Positions 48,801 to 60,576 of a stretch of 64,000 nucleotides of DNA are shown piece after piece. This stretch comes from Ooceraea biroi. Its lineage: Eukaryota > Arthropoda > Insecta > Hymenoptera > Formicidae. The notes under the pieces are model-generated. The model had not been told where the DNA came from. It saw nothing but the letters and a program-made list of their open reading frames with translations, and ran no database searches. Made by a program: the position numbers and the translations under genes. The DNA is taken from the NCBI RefSeq assembly GCF_003672135.1, contig NC_039515.1:7688001-7752000 (forward strand). Reading direction: 5' to 3'. The stretch's first letter is position 1. Each line of letters starts with the position of its first letter.

Positions 48801-50962
48801 CTGCGGACGCCATTACATAAGTCATCACCAGCTGTTCGCGGGGCTCGTCGTCAAAAAAAGAGTGCAGCTCGCCAGAAAAGTCAGCACGTGAATGTGGCGA
48901 TGCGCCAGGGAAGTCGAAAAATACATCGTGGCAACGCGCGTGTCGCCTTCTTCTCGCCTCGTGTCACCCCCCTGCAAGAAGCCTCATCTTCGCACGTCGC
49001 ACCTCGCGTCGGTCACGTTCACGGCCGATCGTCCGATTCAATCCCAAACGCGAGGAGCATGAGCCCCATTTCCGCTCGATAAGCTGTTAATGGCCCATTG
49101 CATGTAATGCAACTGCGTATACAGGATATCCCGAGCTTAATTCTGATGCAGATATCGCCTCGATATCGAATTGATTCTTTCTCGAGAAAACGACAAGATC
49201 TGGCTGTCGATGAAACGTGAAATGAGAATAAAACGAGAATCCAAGAAATTTCGTGGATGCAATCCGCGTAAATGTGATTCTCTCTTTTTAAAGAGAGAAA
49301 TTAAATCGCAGATAAAGTGATTAAATGGAATATTATTGGACTATTAAATGGAATATTAAATTTCGTGATCATTTCAATGAAAAGCGCGTTTCCACGTAAC
49401 TTCTGGCGCGGGTGAAGCTGTTACCTTCGTGTGAAGACCCGAGAAAAAGGTACGCCGAGGCGCGGAATACGACGACATGTTGATCTTGTTGACGACCATG
49501 GTCATTCTAGCTGCCAGCTAGCTTCCCTCGCCGCGATCCCTCGATCTGACGTCCAAAATCTCCTTTTATCCGACCGATGACGTTGCGTCTCCTTTCTCGC
49601 GTAACATCGACGACGCGCGATTCCGCGCGCCGAGAAACGAGCAGCACGTTGCCTCTGCTCGTGCTCGTCTCTATCGGGTGTACTTATCCGCAAGCTCCGC
49701 ACAGCAAGAGCGCTGTGACCATTTCAGAGTCCTCGCTGGGCAATTCTAGCGTCGCTGGAAAGATCATCAGCGGCTCGACGGACAGCACCACCGGCAGTGA
49801 TCCGAGGAGAGCTCCAAGCGTGCTGCTGATCGCGGACAAAAGTCCGGCGGATTGGCAGTAAACGGGTTTCCGTTATCGGAATTCGCGATGGCGCAAGAAA
49901 TCTTTTCGCGTATCGCCGCTACGTGGACTTCTTCGTTGACGGTCGCCACGCGAGGATGCTTCCACGTGTGCGATGGTACCAAATAAAGCAAAACCGCTGG
50001 AAGATATTCCGAAGAGCGGCAGGCGATTGCTCAATTTCAGAGACTTGTATTTACCCCTGAAGTTCAAAGTACACCAAAAAGAAGACTTCCTTCTTGATCA
50101 CCGCTTCTCTAGGATCTCTTCAAAGTCTACTGAGTCATTAAGCGGAGCTTCAGCCGAATAGATGGATCTCTAAGGACCGCAAAGACCTCGCAGCACTCGT
50201 CAAGCTTGAAACTCGTTTCCAGCCTAGTCTCCTATCGGATTCCTGCGGATGAACCGCGAGAGACTTCCTCTTTGAGAACTACCGCTCGAGTACACCTTGA
50301 GGAGGCTCGGTGAAAGTTGGCGACCGTTTGCCAAAGAACATCAGGCGGATCTTCGCGTCGGAGAGGCACCGCAAGAAGCTGCCTGCCGCGAAGCGTATCT
50401 CGAGAGGAAATTCCAAGCGAGAATCGCGGAAGCACCAGCGAGACTGCGGGACCCCTTCAAGTTGGAGCACGCGAGAGTACTGAAGGAACGCGCGCCGAAG
50501 CGGTGCTATATATAGCCTCCCTACCCCGAGTCGGACCCGAACCGAGCCTCTTCAGGTTTGCGGGACGCCGCGGAACGCCACCGGACAGTTGCGGCGGTGT
50601 TACCGTGACCTTCGAACCCGGAGGGATGTGTCGAGGGATACCTCGAGGAGGGATAGAGCGCCGGCCATTGGAGACTGGACAGGACGAAGCGCCGTGGTAG
50701 GGTGATCAGAGGCTGGCCGGTCACTCGAGACACGAACGATGACGACGAGATCGATCTGCAGCTCGCTCACTCGCGCGCTCACGCTGCGATATGTTGATCT
50801 GATGTAGCGTGAGAGTGACCAATGTCGACGCGGAAAGTGGGAGACGTCATCAGTTATGGGTGCGGGGTGACGAATATCTATCCGTTACGGAGGCACATAG
50901 GACGGCGATGATCCTCGATACGACGGCGAAATGATTTTATGACGATACAAAAAATAAATGTA
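48801..50962. other. CpG-rich stretch, possible exon(s) not resolved
   Basis: From about 48860 to 50850 the sequence is GC- and CpG-rich. Plus-strand open frames at 49577-49861, 49973-50161 and 50297-50515 have protein-like composition (for example REAYLERKFQARIAEAPA). They are in different frames, have no clear splice borders linking them, and match no family I know. This may be a decayed gene, a promoter or untranslated exons. No CDS is called. Confidence 0.4.
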
Positions 50963-50964
50963 TA

Positions 50965-51875
50965 GAAGAAAGTCTCCGATTATGAGATACCATATCGATT
51001 TTGCCGAATGTAAGGAAATCTATAGGCAGAATTTTAAAATTTAATACGTTCTCTTGAAGAGAATTTAGTAAGCTTTAGGTTGGTCAAATGAAAAATCGAA
51101 TTTTAATATTATTTTTTCTGAAAATTAAAACAATTTGAAAAAAGAGCTTTACGCAGGATCGAGAAAGTGTGCTCCTAATATAAGATACCTCGAGAAATCG
51201 GTGTTAAAAGTGCAAAATTCATCAGTATTGCAATTAAAAAACTTTAGTAGATAGTGTTATAAAAATACTGCTGCCACAGCCTTCGCCAAATCTTCACGAT
51301 TCCACTGTCGACGCTTCCTCGTATCTCTAACCTCCATAGTCAGATTCTATAAAAATTAAATACACAAAACTTCGTAATATAAATTCGTATTAACTTTTCT
51401 TTAACCTTAACGTAGTATTTTCTTTCTTTTTATTACACTACATAATCTTCATATTCGAGCAATAATTATCTCATATTAAGAGTACCCTGAATATCTCATT
51501 ATACGAGCCACGCGCCTAGCGGTTCCGCGATCATGAAATCTAACTTCTACAATTAAGCAATTCAACAAATCGCGTATTTTCCTGTTACTACGATTCTACT
51601 CTATCATTGCATACTGAATTTATTGCCAACCATTTCTTTATTATATAATAAACAAGGTTTAAAGACTTACCTCAAGTTCCTTTGACATGTTCACAATTTC
51701 ACAAACCTTTTCTTGCAAAGGCTAAACGCAATAACGAACAATGAATTTTTCACTAAATACATTTTACACCAAGAGTAATAAGTTTATGGTGGAACTAACA
51801 GATGGTGCTCAATAGTTTAGCAGAAACCCCATTATCTCATATTAGGAGCATATCTCATAATGGGGGATTCTCCTC
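50965..51875 (-). mobile_element. Pogo-type deletion derivative, copy 4 (911 bp)
   Basis: TA lies at 50963-50964 and 51876-51877. It is the same element in reverse orientation, with ends gaagaaagtctccgattatg and the inverse of gaggagaatcccccattatg. The mini-gene on the minus strand is intact, including the donor, acceptor and psq-like exon. One stretch reads gtgttataaaaatact beyond the stop, a small difference from the other copies. Confidence 0.85.
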
Positions 51876-51877
51876 TA

Positions 51878-54800
51878 TCGCTAGAACGAAATCTGGAATA
51901 ATCTTGAAAGCGTGTAATCGCTGGCAAGCAATTATAATGTAAAAATGTTAATTATTTATTTATATTCCCGATTATATTGAGATACATATTTAAATTCTTT
52001 TTATTTACGTTTATTACTAGTTGCAAAAAATCGGCGATGTTTCTGCAAAATCGCCGGCTATATTGGACGATACGAGATCTCGAGCGTAACGAGCTTACGC
52101 TCGCAAATCACTTGGATTTTGCAGAATTTCAAAGTTCGGTTTTCAACGTGTTGTTGATTAATTTACCTACATTTATTCTCGACGTCTACATTCAAATTAG
52201 AATTTAACTTGCGTAATTTCCTGTTTCAGAGTGTTACAGGGTTAAGAAGTGAAACTTCTTGTTTGGATACGCGTTCCTCGAAGCCGACATGCGCCGAAAC
52301 GTCGTCACATGTGTACATTTCTGTTTTTTCACTTTACAATTAAGAGACATGAACGTCATCGATTTTTCATAGCGCTTTTCGCCGAAGCTTTCCGCGCGTC
52401 ACGCGGAGGCGGATCACCGGGAATTCCCAAGGGACTCGATTTCGGTGGTTACGAGAAATCACACGAACGGGATCTGATTAAAGGAGGTCAAGGAATAATA
52501 CACGCGCGAGAAATAGCGTGTCGGACGACGTGCTTTTTGCCAACTGAAACGAAATTCCAGCGGAATTGGAGCGGAAGCGAATTTCGCCGCGCTCAGCGAC
52601 ATAAGCTGGAATCGATTGATTGCGAAATCCGATGAAGCGACAACTGATAAATATACACAAGAAACACGTATCGAATTTATTGCGACGCATGGATCGATTT
52701 TTGCTGCAAAAGTTGCAAAATAATTTTGGTAACACATAAACACGAAATGCTGTTTCAAACTTTAGAGCTTTATTCCAAAATAAGAGATTTTCGTTTTAGT
52801 TGTATATGAAAAGCATTATCTCGAAAGTAAAATAAAAAAATATTACACGACGAATCCCATCACCAAGAAGATCGACAGCGTAGACAGGCTAGTAGGTGTC
52901 GATGAATCACAAGTTCGGGGCGTCTCGACGTCATTAATTCCCAACGACGAGGACGACGGCACCTATTTGCGACGTGCGCTCCGGAAAGAAAACGATAAGC
53001 GGCAACGGGAAGCGAGAAGAAAAAAGGAAAGCACGGCGACAGCGAGCTGTGCGTGCATTTATTTTCGCTCCTACGTGCGCGAGAATGTACAGGGTGTCCC
53101 ACGAATCACCGGATATGTACGTTACCCCAAGTAGTAAAAGGAAACCAAGAAAACCAAGAAAAATTATACTTTGATCAAGAAGATCGTAAGAATTGCCTGT
53201 CACATTTATCAAATCCTAAATTGGTGGTTTTATCAAGTTTGACCCACGATTAGAAAATTGGAAACATTCAAAAATTATCGGAGTTGGAAAAAGTATAATT
53301 AAAAGTGATACAATATAAAAATGGAGTGTATATGAATAACTTGAAGATATATATACACAGACCACTAAATTTTGTGACTTCCTATTCAATTATTCCTTGA
53401 GAATAATTCCGACAAAAGCGCAATTAACATTCGATGTGAAATATTACTTATTAATTCCGAAATTATTGCGACATCCGAGGAAGATTCAATTCACACGTGA
53501 ATTTCAAGAACTTGACTATATGATTTGATTACCTTCATAATTTTGTAACCGTTATTAACACACATCCCCGATACACGAGGCGTTTCAAAACCCGCAACTT
53601 CAATTAGAGTTTCTCATAGCATCTGCAATAAAAGAACACCGAGGTCCGGAACGTCGAATTGCTCGTGACGATTATGTCGATTGTTTGTACAAAGTCACTC
53701 GCGACTACTTCTGGCACGGTACACGTCAAAGTATTCGCCTCGTCACTCGCGTACTTTCACCACGCACAATTATTGTTCGAATTTCGAACTCGACACGTAG
53801 TTCAAATCAATCACGCAGATTATCCCATGAATTATTTACTTGGTGACGGGTGAACAATTACGAATGATAATTTCGTCACCGAGTGGAAGAGAACAGAAGA
53901 AGAAGAGAGGCGTTCTACCGGGAGCGCATTCTTCTCAAGCGGGCCAAGGCCGTACTTTTCGAGCGCGATTGCGAGTGCCTCCTTGCCCTTTCCAGCTCCA
54001 ATTTAGGCTCGTTTCAACATTTCAGACAATTATGATATAAGTAATTGTTCTATCATGATATGCCTCATTGAATCACAAAATTAACTTCCAACTATTTTCT
54101 CTTCTTTCGTAATACATTTCTATAAGAATTATATACAATATAATTTTTTTTCTTTTCTTCCTGTAATTTCGTCTATGTTCCAAGTTCAATAAAAACGTCG
54201 TAAAAAGATTGTATAAATGTATAATGAGTTTATATGGAGAAGCTTACCCTTTTCTCTTTTTCTCTTGTTGTATCATATGTTAATAATTATTTCGTTGCAT
54301 ATATTCGCGCAGATCTCAATTTGTTCTCTTTTCTCACTGCACCAAACCTCTTGGAGATTTCTCCGGAAGAAATAATTTCCTGTTCAACTAAGTATCAGAG
54401 AAGTAGAACGAGATGTCGAGTGTTACTCGAACGGAAACCCGGAGGAATGATGTAGCCACAAAACAAGAGAGACAAATGCAAGGAACTGGATGGAGAAACC
54501 GAGACGAGAAGATGGTTAATCGCACGTAACGTGCATGATGGATGTGAATTGCTGCCGGTGGCAGTAATTTGCGCCTTTTTTCCTGCCTCCATCGCCCGCC
54601 ACCTCTCCCTCGCCTGGTCGATCCATCTCTGTGTTTACTTATGTAATACTTGTGCAATAATCACCAATGTTTAAGTAATTGACTGCTCGCGGCAAATAAC
54701 GCGGTGGCAGTCCCATGGAATTGCAGAAAGAAAGAAAGAACAAACGAGAAGCACACGCTTTGTCCCTTCTCGGCTGACTTGTCAAGCTTGACAGCCGACG

Positions 54801-56554
54801 CAGGATTTATGCTTGCGAGTTAATTTACAATATTTCCGCTTGCACTTTTCACAATTCCTAAGACAGCGTGATCAACCGCGTGAGAAATGAAAAAGCAAAG
54901 TGTTCTAGGAAAATGTTCTATGAACCCTTGTGCCAGTTGGACGAACCTTGTACTAATTAAAATGATCGCGAAATTTGATCGTGGCGTAAATTCGATGGAT
55001 TATCTTAATCGAGGATCGATTTAATTGAATCTCGATTGACTGTATTCGCGTGAAAATCGCGGGAACATACTGGCATTCGATTATGCAATGCACTGTTCAT
55101 TAAATCGCCCGCGTTAATCGTAATTACTTTGTATCATTAAAAGGGATCAACGAATAACAATAATCGACGGAGAATGTTTACGATCTAGATAAACATAACA
55201 AACATGATAATAATATGTATATACACAATAATAAAATGCAGAATGTATTTATGTAGAGTGAAATAAATGAATTGCAAACAGCAATGCGTAATCGTGATTA
55301 AATAATAAATCGCGATAGATGCGAACAAGCATCCGAATGCAGAATAATAATCGTAAACTTACGCGAGCAAACGCGAAATGAATCGATCACGCAATCCAAG
55401 CGTCGCGTTCCTGCAAATAGCGCTCTATAGCGTGATTTTATTAGAGATCAAATCCGTGAGTTTATTGTTTTATGCGTTCTCAGAAAGAAGGCGCATGAGA
55501 GCGAAGGGCAGTAAAAGCGACGGACAACACATTAATGTTCATCATAGAAAATGAGTGCCGACGTTTATCGGTCGGATTAATCGGAAATCGGGATCGCGAC
55601 ATTAAGCATTAACTGCAAAGAGAATTATTTCGCTGCGAAGCGAGATTTATTCATTATTGGTGCAATCGAATTTGTAAGATTATGCGCGAAGCTTGCGTAA
55701 AAGCGCGACGCTCGGCATTTACGAGCGATTTGATCGTAATTAATGATGGCGATATGAGGGATTTTTTCCTCGAACAAGGACCTGGCGAAAGGATGGCGAA
55801 CAGTTCAGAATTTATTACGTTTTTCATATCAAGAAACACTACTCTTTATAACGTTATGATGGGTGTTAACAGTAAAATATAAATAATCTGCGAATTTGCG
55901 CAATGCATTTCTATGTCAAGTGGATAATTAGCTAATAAATATATAATTCCAACGTGCACATTTTTTTAATTAATCGCATAGTATAAGTTTTCATAAGAGT
56001 TAAATTAAATCAAATTAAAAATGATGGTGAATGAGAAATTGAAAGAATTAAAAATCACATTAGATATTAGATATTCTAAATTAGTATTTGAATAAAAAAG
56101 AGTAAGTTATATTAATTACATTAAATTACATAAATTACGTAAAAATAAAATTAAAATAACGTAATTACATTTTATGTTTGGTAATAATATTAATAATATA
56201 ATAATAATTTTAATTATAATGCTCTCTCTCTCTTTCTCTCTCAAAGAAAGTTTATTTAATAGTGCAACGCAATGTAACCTTATCGATGCACTTATGTTAG
56301 TATTTCTGCATACTTTTATTGCTATAGCAAAAAATACTATAGTATACGGTGCAGCTTAATCGAAATGAAAATTGACAACAAAATAGCTACATTTATAACT
56401 TCCACGATGTGGTTTGATGTTTCGTCAACTTACGCAAACATGCTGTGCCAAGCAAAACGAGCGAACGAGCATCGTTGCCAAACACGTGGAAAATGCAAAT
56501 GTATGGTATGCGAGTCATTCCATATAGTAAAAATTTTCGTATTTCTTTTGTAAC
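51878..56554. other. No supported gene
   Basis: This is AT-rich spacer, with more CpG at 52240-53060 and 54380-54620. At 53089 a tacagggtgtccca motif resembles the end of elements such as that at 12709, but no matching second end was found. The rest holds only short, domain-free frames. Confidence 0.5.
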
Positions 56555-56560
56555 TTTATT
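56555..56560 (-). terminator. Candidate poly(A) signal AATAAA
   Basis: On the minus strand AATAAA occurs about 200 bp past the stop of the thioredoxin-domain gene, a normal 3' UTR distance. Confidence 0.4.
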
Positions 56561-56760
56561 CCATCTAAATTCTCAGTTTTAATTGTCACTGAAAATGATT
56601 AAATTTTTAATTTATAGATATCTGTATTTTCATTTATCGATTATCAGAAAAACGATTTCTATTAGGTAGCATTAATCTGTCACATTAACATAATTATGTT
56701 AAACCATAGTTTTGGAGTAAGTAATAAGAAGAATAATAAATTAATTAATAATATTTTATA

Positions 56761-57036
56761 TCAGTAGAAAGGATAGGCATTTTCTTCGTATTCTTCTTCT
56801 TCTTCCTCCTCTTCATAAAACTCTTCTTCTTCTGCATAAAGTGCTTCTTTCTCATCTGGTGTTAACGGTATCACATCCACAGCTCCTTCAGGGAAATATT
56901 CCGTTATCATCTCTTGAGCTTTCTCGTCAACTTCTGTCACGAAGAACGGCTCGTTGCCGGCGAAAGCTAGGAAAGCCTCTTCGTTGACTCTTCGAATTAT
57001 TACTACGAACACCTCGATACCGGTTTTGTACTTCAC
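56761..57036 (-). CDS. Exon 5 of the thioredoxin/DUF4746-like gene
   Basis: The exon is 276 bp and includes the TGA stop at 56761-56763. The acceptor is gtgtgaaag and the entry phase is 0. It encodes VKYKTGIEVFVVIIRRV and ends in an acidic tail of mostly Glu and Tyr (FYEEEEEEEEYEE). Confidence 0.8.
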   Translation of the reverse strand: MKYKTGIEVFVVIIRRVNEEAFLAFAGNEPFFVTEVDEKAQEMITEYFPEGAVDVIPLTPDEKEALYAEEEEFYEEEEEEEEYEENAYPFY

Positions 57037-60000
57037 CTTTCACACAAGCAATTTTAATTCGCGATAATTTTTTAATTCCCTTCCACAAGCTGCATTATTA
57101 AATTACGATCAAAAATTGATGCTTTTAATTTGACGCATAACTTTATCGATAGAATTATCGATAGTATCTCAAATTAAAAAACGATGACTGATTTTCTCGA
57201 ATAAATTATGCCATTAAATTACAAGAAAGAAAGAAGGATTAATAAACCTTCTTCTCGAAATCTCCCGGCGAGGACGCGAGACGTCTCGCGTAAGGTGGTC
57301 GATCGAATTCGAAGACGCCAAAGTGCTCGATGGCGTCGCGATGCAACTCATACGCGTCTCGCACGACGCCGAATTTCGATGCCTCGAATTTGAAGGCACA
57401 CAGTGGCACGGGAGGTGCCGGTTCCTCGTAAGGATAAGCCTTTTCTAGGTAAGCCGGAAACAGAGTCTTGAAGACATGAACCTTGCTTCGGGCCTATGCA
57501 CGTCGTAGCGCATTCGTCAGATTCATAATGCATCGTAATTTCTTACTTATCATAAACTTATCTTACTTTCAATAAAATTAATATTTTAAGGAGAAATTTT
57601 AACGATTGCGATAATTTGTGCAAGAAATTTCTAAGAACTACATGCCGTGTTATTTTCGTTTTCGAATATATGAGATTAATTTAATAAAGACTAACGGTTT
57701 TGCAATTAATTCTTAATTCCTCTCGGACCTGGTCGTCTCTACCTGAGGAGGTGTCCAAGCGACGGGATGTTCGCGGCGCACGTCGCTCTCGACTTCCGGG
57801 TCCGGCTCGTACACGTACACATGCCTCTCCATGTAAGGCGCGTCGTACGTCGGTCTGATCATAGGCACCGGGCCGGTCTGCAGAAGAGGAGGCGGCTCCT
57901 TCATGATGATGCTGATAAGATAATTCTCGACGTCGTCGATCGTACGAATCGGACATTTCATCTCGCTCCGTTTCGGGCACTCGTGCGGATAACGCACCGG
58001 CCAATCCGGATGCGGCGGCTTGCCCTTCAGTCTCATCGCCATACACTTTCCGTCGGTCAATCCTGAAGAGAGACCGTGTTCGTACAATTTTCGACTTTTT
58101 CTTTTCATTTCTCTTCATTCCAAAATAAAGATGCTTTCTACTCTGACCTTTTCAAATCGGAATCCAATCAAATTTCAAGACAATATGTCCGAAAGAGGTA
58201 GAGGAGAATCCCCTATTATGAGATATGCTCCTAATATGAGATAATGGGGTTTCTGCTAAACTATTGAGCACCATCTGTTAGTTCCACCATGAACTTATTA
58301 CTCTTGGTGTAAAATGTATTTAGTGAAAAATTCATTGTTCGTTATTGCGTTTAGCCTTTGCAAGAAAAGGTTTGTGAAATTGTGAACATGTCAAAGGAAC
58401 TTGAGGTAAGTCTTTAAACCTTGTTTATTATATAATAAAGAAATGGTTGGCAATAAATTCAGTATGCAATGATAGAGTAGAATCGTAGTAACAGGAAAAT
58501 ACGCGATTTGTTGAATTGCTTAATTGTAGAAGTTAGATTTCATGATCGCGGAACCGCTAGGCGCGTGGCTCGTATAATGAGATATTCAGGGTACTCTTAA
58601 TATGAGATCATTATTGCTCGAATATGAAGATTATGTAGTGTAATAAAAAGAAAGAAAATACTACGTTAAGGTTAAAGAAAAGTTAATACGAATTTATATT
58701 ACGAATTTTTGTGTATTTAATTTTTATAGAATCTGACTATGGAGGTTAGAGATACGAGGAAGCGTCGACAGTGGAATCGTGAAGATTTGACGAAGGCTGT
58801 GGCAGCAGTATTTTTATAAAACTATCTACTAAAGTTTTTTAATTGCAATACTGATGTATTTTGCGCTTTTAACACCGATTTCTCGAGGTATCTTATATTA
58901 GAAGCACACTTTCTCGATCCTGCGTAAAGCTCTTTTTTCAAATTTTTTTAATTTTCAGAAAAAATAATATTTATATTAGATTTTTCATTTTACCAACCTA
59001 AAGCTTATTAAATTCTCTTCAAGAGAACGTATTACATTTTTAAATTCTGCCTATAGATTTCCTTACATTCGGCAAAATCGATATGGTATCTCATAATCGG
59101 GGACTTTCCTCTAAGTTATTAATGTTACGACATATTATGTCACGATGTTACAGTTAGCGAGTCAGTTGGATTTATCAGGCAGAACGCGCGGTTCTCTTCG
59201 ATCCTGCGAGTCTTATCTCGGATAGTAGACCTTTTATCAGCTCGTCGGTGATTTTGACGCCACTCTCGACGAACATCCTTTCGATCATGTCCTCGTTGAG
59301 CTGAATTCGTGCCTCCTCCTGCACGTCGAAGCACTGTCTGAAGAGGTCCTGCACGAGCTCCTTGTACGGTGGACTCTGCAGCTTGTCTCGCGGCCTGCCG
59401 CGCTCGTCCTTGAAGACCCATGGATAAAGCACCAACGCCGTTTCCTCGCACAGCTCGACCACCATGTACTCCATGAACCGCTCGTATTTCTCCAACCTCT
59501 CGGCCTCTTCCTTCGCGCGTCTCGCCTCCTCCAGCGCCCGCCTTTTTCACCGAAAGCGTTTTTTGCCTGAATTATGTACGCGATTTCTTTCTCCGCCGAG
59601 CGACCACGCTTTATTAGCTGCGCGGCGGCATCGCGAGATCGCTGCGAGTAAAATCTCCGATAGCGCGAGCGAAAATATTCGCGTATAAGATTTAAAATGC
59701 GATGCAGTCAAAGGACATAGTCGCGCTGCACTTTATCAAGCTATCATCGTCACGATATAATATAATATTGTTGATTAATTAATTTATCGTTTTAAGCAAG
59801 TATAATAATAACGCTTCAACTTTCTCCACAAAGTATTTAATCGCCGCTAACTTTTTCCTTGATCGAAACATCATTAATTAAATCCGCGCATCAGGAACAT
59901 TTTCATTTTACGAGTTCGAGGTATCGATCCTTCCTCGATCACCTGACAGCCTCCTGCTTCTGCCAGCGCACTTCCTCCTCAGGCGCCCGCTCGTGAACAT

Positions 60001-60376
60001 TCAGCCGCCACTTGGGCGCCTCCGCTTGCTGCACCCTCTTTATCTCGTCCATCAGCAGCTTCCGCAGACGCGGGCAGTGCGCACCGAACATCAGGTTTAC
60101 CATCTTGCCGTCCTGCAGGAACATCCAAGCGGGCTCGCTACGGCCTCGGAATCTCTGCAGATCGGCGATGTCGTCGTTGCGCGCGATCGCGTACTCCACC
60201 GTGTCGCCAGCTTCGATCTTGATCTTCCTCAGGGTGCTCGCCATGGCGGCACACGGTCCACTCCAATCCGAGTACACGTCCACGACGATCAGGCCCGGAT
60301 GGCTCAGCAGCTGTTGCCATTCCTCGTCGGTGCTCACGTCGAGTTGCAGGATCCCGGGTCCGGCGGCTTTCCTCAT
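56761..60376 (-). CDS. Thioredoxin-domain protein with DUF4746-like C-terminal region (528 aa, five exons)
   Basis: Five minus-strand exons (60376-59943, 59541-59231, 58062-57743, 57493-57248, 57036-56761) join with matching phases 2, 1, 0, 0 into one 529-codon frame including stop. Residues about 9-105 form a thioredoxin fold: VVDVYSDW, then SGPC (39-42), and the cis-proline region RSEPAWMF (Pro82). The first catalytic Cys is Ser, so oxidoreductase activity is doubtful. A charged linker follows (ALEEARRAKEEAERLEKYE), then a conserved-looking region (WVFKDERGRPRDK; PPHPDWPVRYPHECP) and an extremely acidic tail ending ENAYPFY. The layout resembles insect thioredoxin/DUF4746 proteins related to the NME8/NME9 N-terminus; the nucleoside-diphosphate-kinase domains of those relatives are absent. 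The start chosen (MRKAAGPG) matches the family's short N-terminus; an in-frame ATG at 60574 would add 66 residues. A flagellar or testis role is known for relatives but is inference here. Confidence 0.85.
57248..57493 (-). CDS. Exon 4 of the thioredoxin/DUF4746-like gene
   Basis: The exon is 246 bp, phase 0 at both ends. The acceptor is cgtgcatag and the donor is GTTTAT (weak). It encodes ARSKVHVFKTLFPAYLEKAY through FEFDRPPYARRLASSPGDFE. If the weak donor were not used, the protein would end two codons later at TAA, giving a shorter isoform without the acidic tail. Confidence 0.75.
57743..58062 (-). CDS. Exon 3 of the thioredoxin/DUF4746-like gene
   Basis: The exon is 320 bp, entered with one base carried over and left in phase 0. 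The acceptor is tctctcttcag and the donor is GTAGAG. It encodes GLTDGKCMAMRLKGKPPHPD, then CPIRTIDDVENYLISIIM and a Pro/Tyr-rich segment. Confidence 0.8.
58201..59111 (+). mobile_element. Pogo-type deletion derivative, copy 5 (911 bp), in intron 2
   Basis: The clearest target duplication of the family is here: GGTA-GAGG at the left (58199-58200) and CCTC-TAAG at the right (59112-59113). The element is antisense to the host gene and makes up most of the intron between exons 2 and 3. The mini-gene is open with one change (DLTKAV for DLAKAV). Confidence 0.85.
59231..59541 (-). CDS. Exon 2 of the thioredoxin/DUF4746-like gene
   Basis: The exon is 311 bp, entered after two carried bases and left after one. 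The donor is AAAG-GTCTAC. The acceptor at gtgaaaaag is forced by phase and by an in-frame TGA just upstream, but its pyrimidine tract is poor, so the exact start is less sure. It encodes the coiled charged linker, MEYMVVELCEETALVLYPW and DMIERMFVESGVKITDELIK. Confidence 0.75.
59542..59942 (-). other. Intron 1 of the thioredoxin/DUF4746-like gene
   Basis: The intron is about 400 bp with donor GTGATC and has no other feature. Confidence 0.6.
59943..60376 (-). CDS. Exon 1 of the thioredoxin/DUF4746-like gene
   Basis: The exon is 434 bp from the chosen ATG, and GC-rich. It encodes the whole thioredoxin fold and ends in a charged segment (RAPEEEVRWQKQEAV) that leads into the exon 2 coil. The codon for residue 39 is AGT (Ser) where TGT (Cys) is expected. 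Confidence 0.85.
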
Positions 60377-60576
60377 GATGCCGCGATTACCTTCCGCGTG
60401 CGTTAACCTCGAGCAGAAAGGATGAGCGGCAACCGCGTGAAGTGTCACTCGCGAGAGCAAACTTTGGGATGAAGGACGACGCGAGTGTAGATAGCGATCT
60501 GAATCGGCCGGGGCGAGGTCGAAATGTGCATCGTGTCCCTGCAGCGGCTTTGTCGATGCAGTTATCGTAAACAATT

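Noticed and set aside
53089..53102. Lone tacagggtgtccca motif as an element end
   Set aside because: No inverted partner or target duplication was found within reach, so no element is called.
59140..59550. 136-codon minus frame with Gly/Arg-rich translation
   Set aside because: It is the wrong frame over exon 2 of the thioredoxin-domain gene; the in-phase frame is the one with MEYMVVELCEETALVLYPW.
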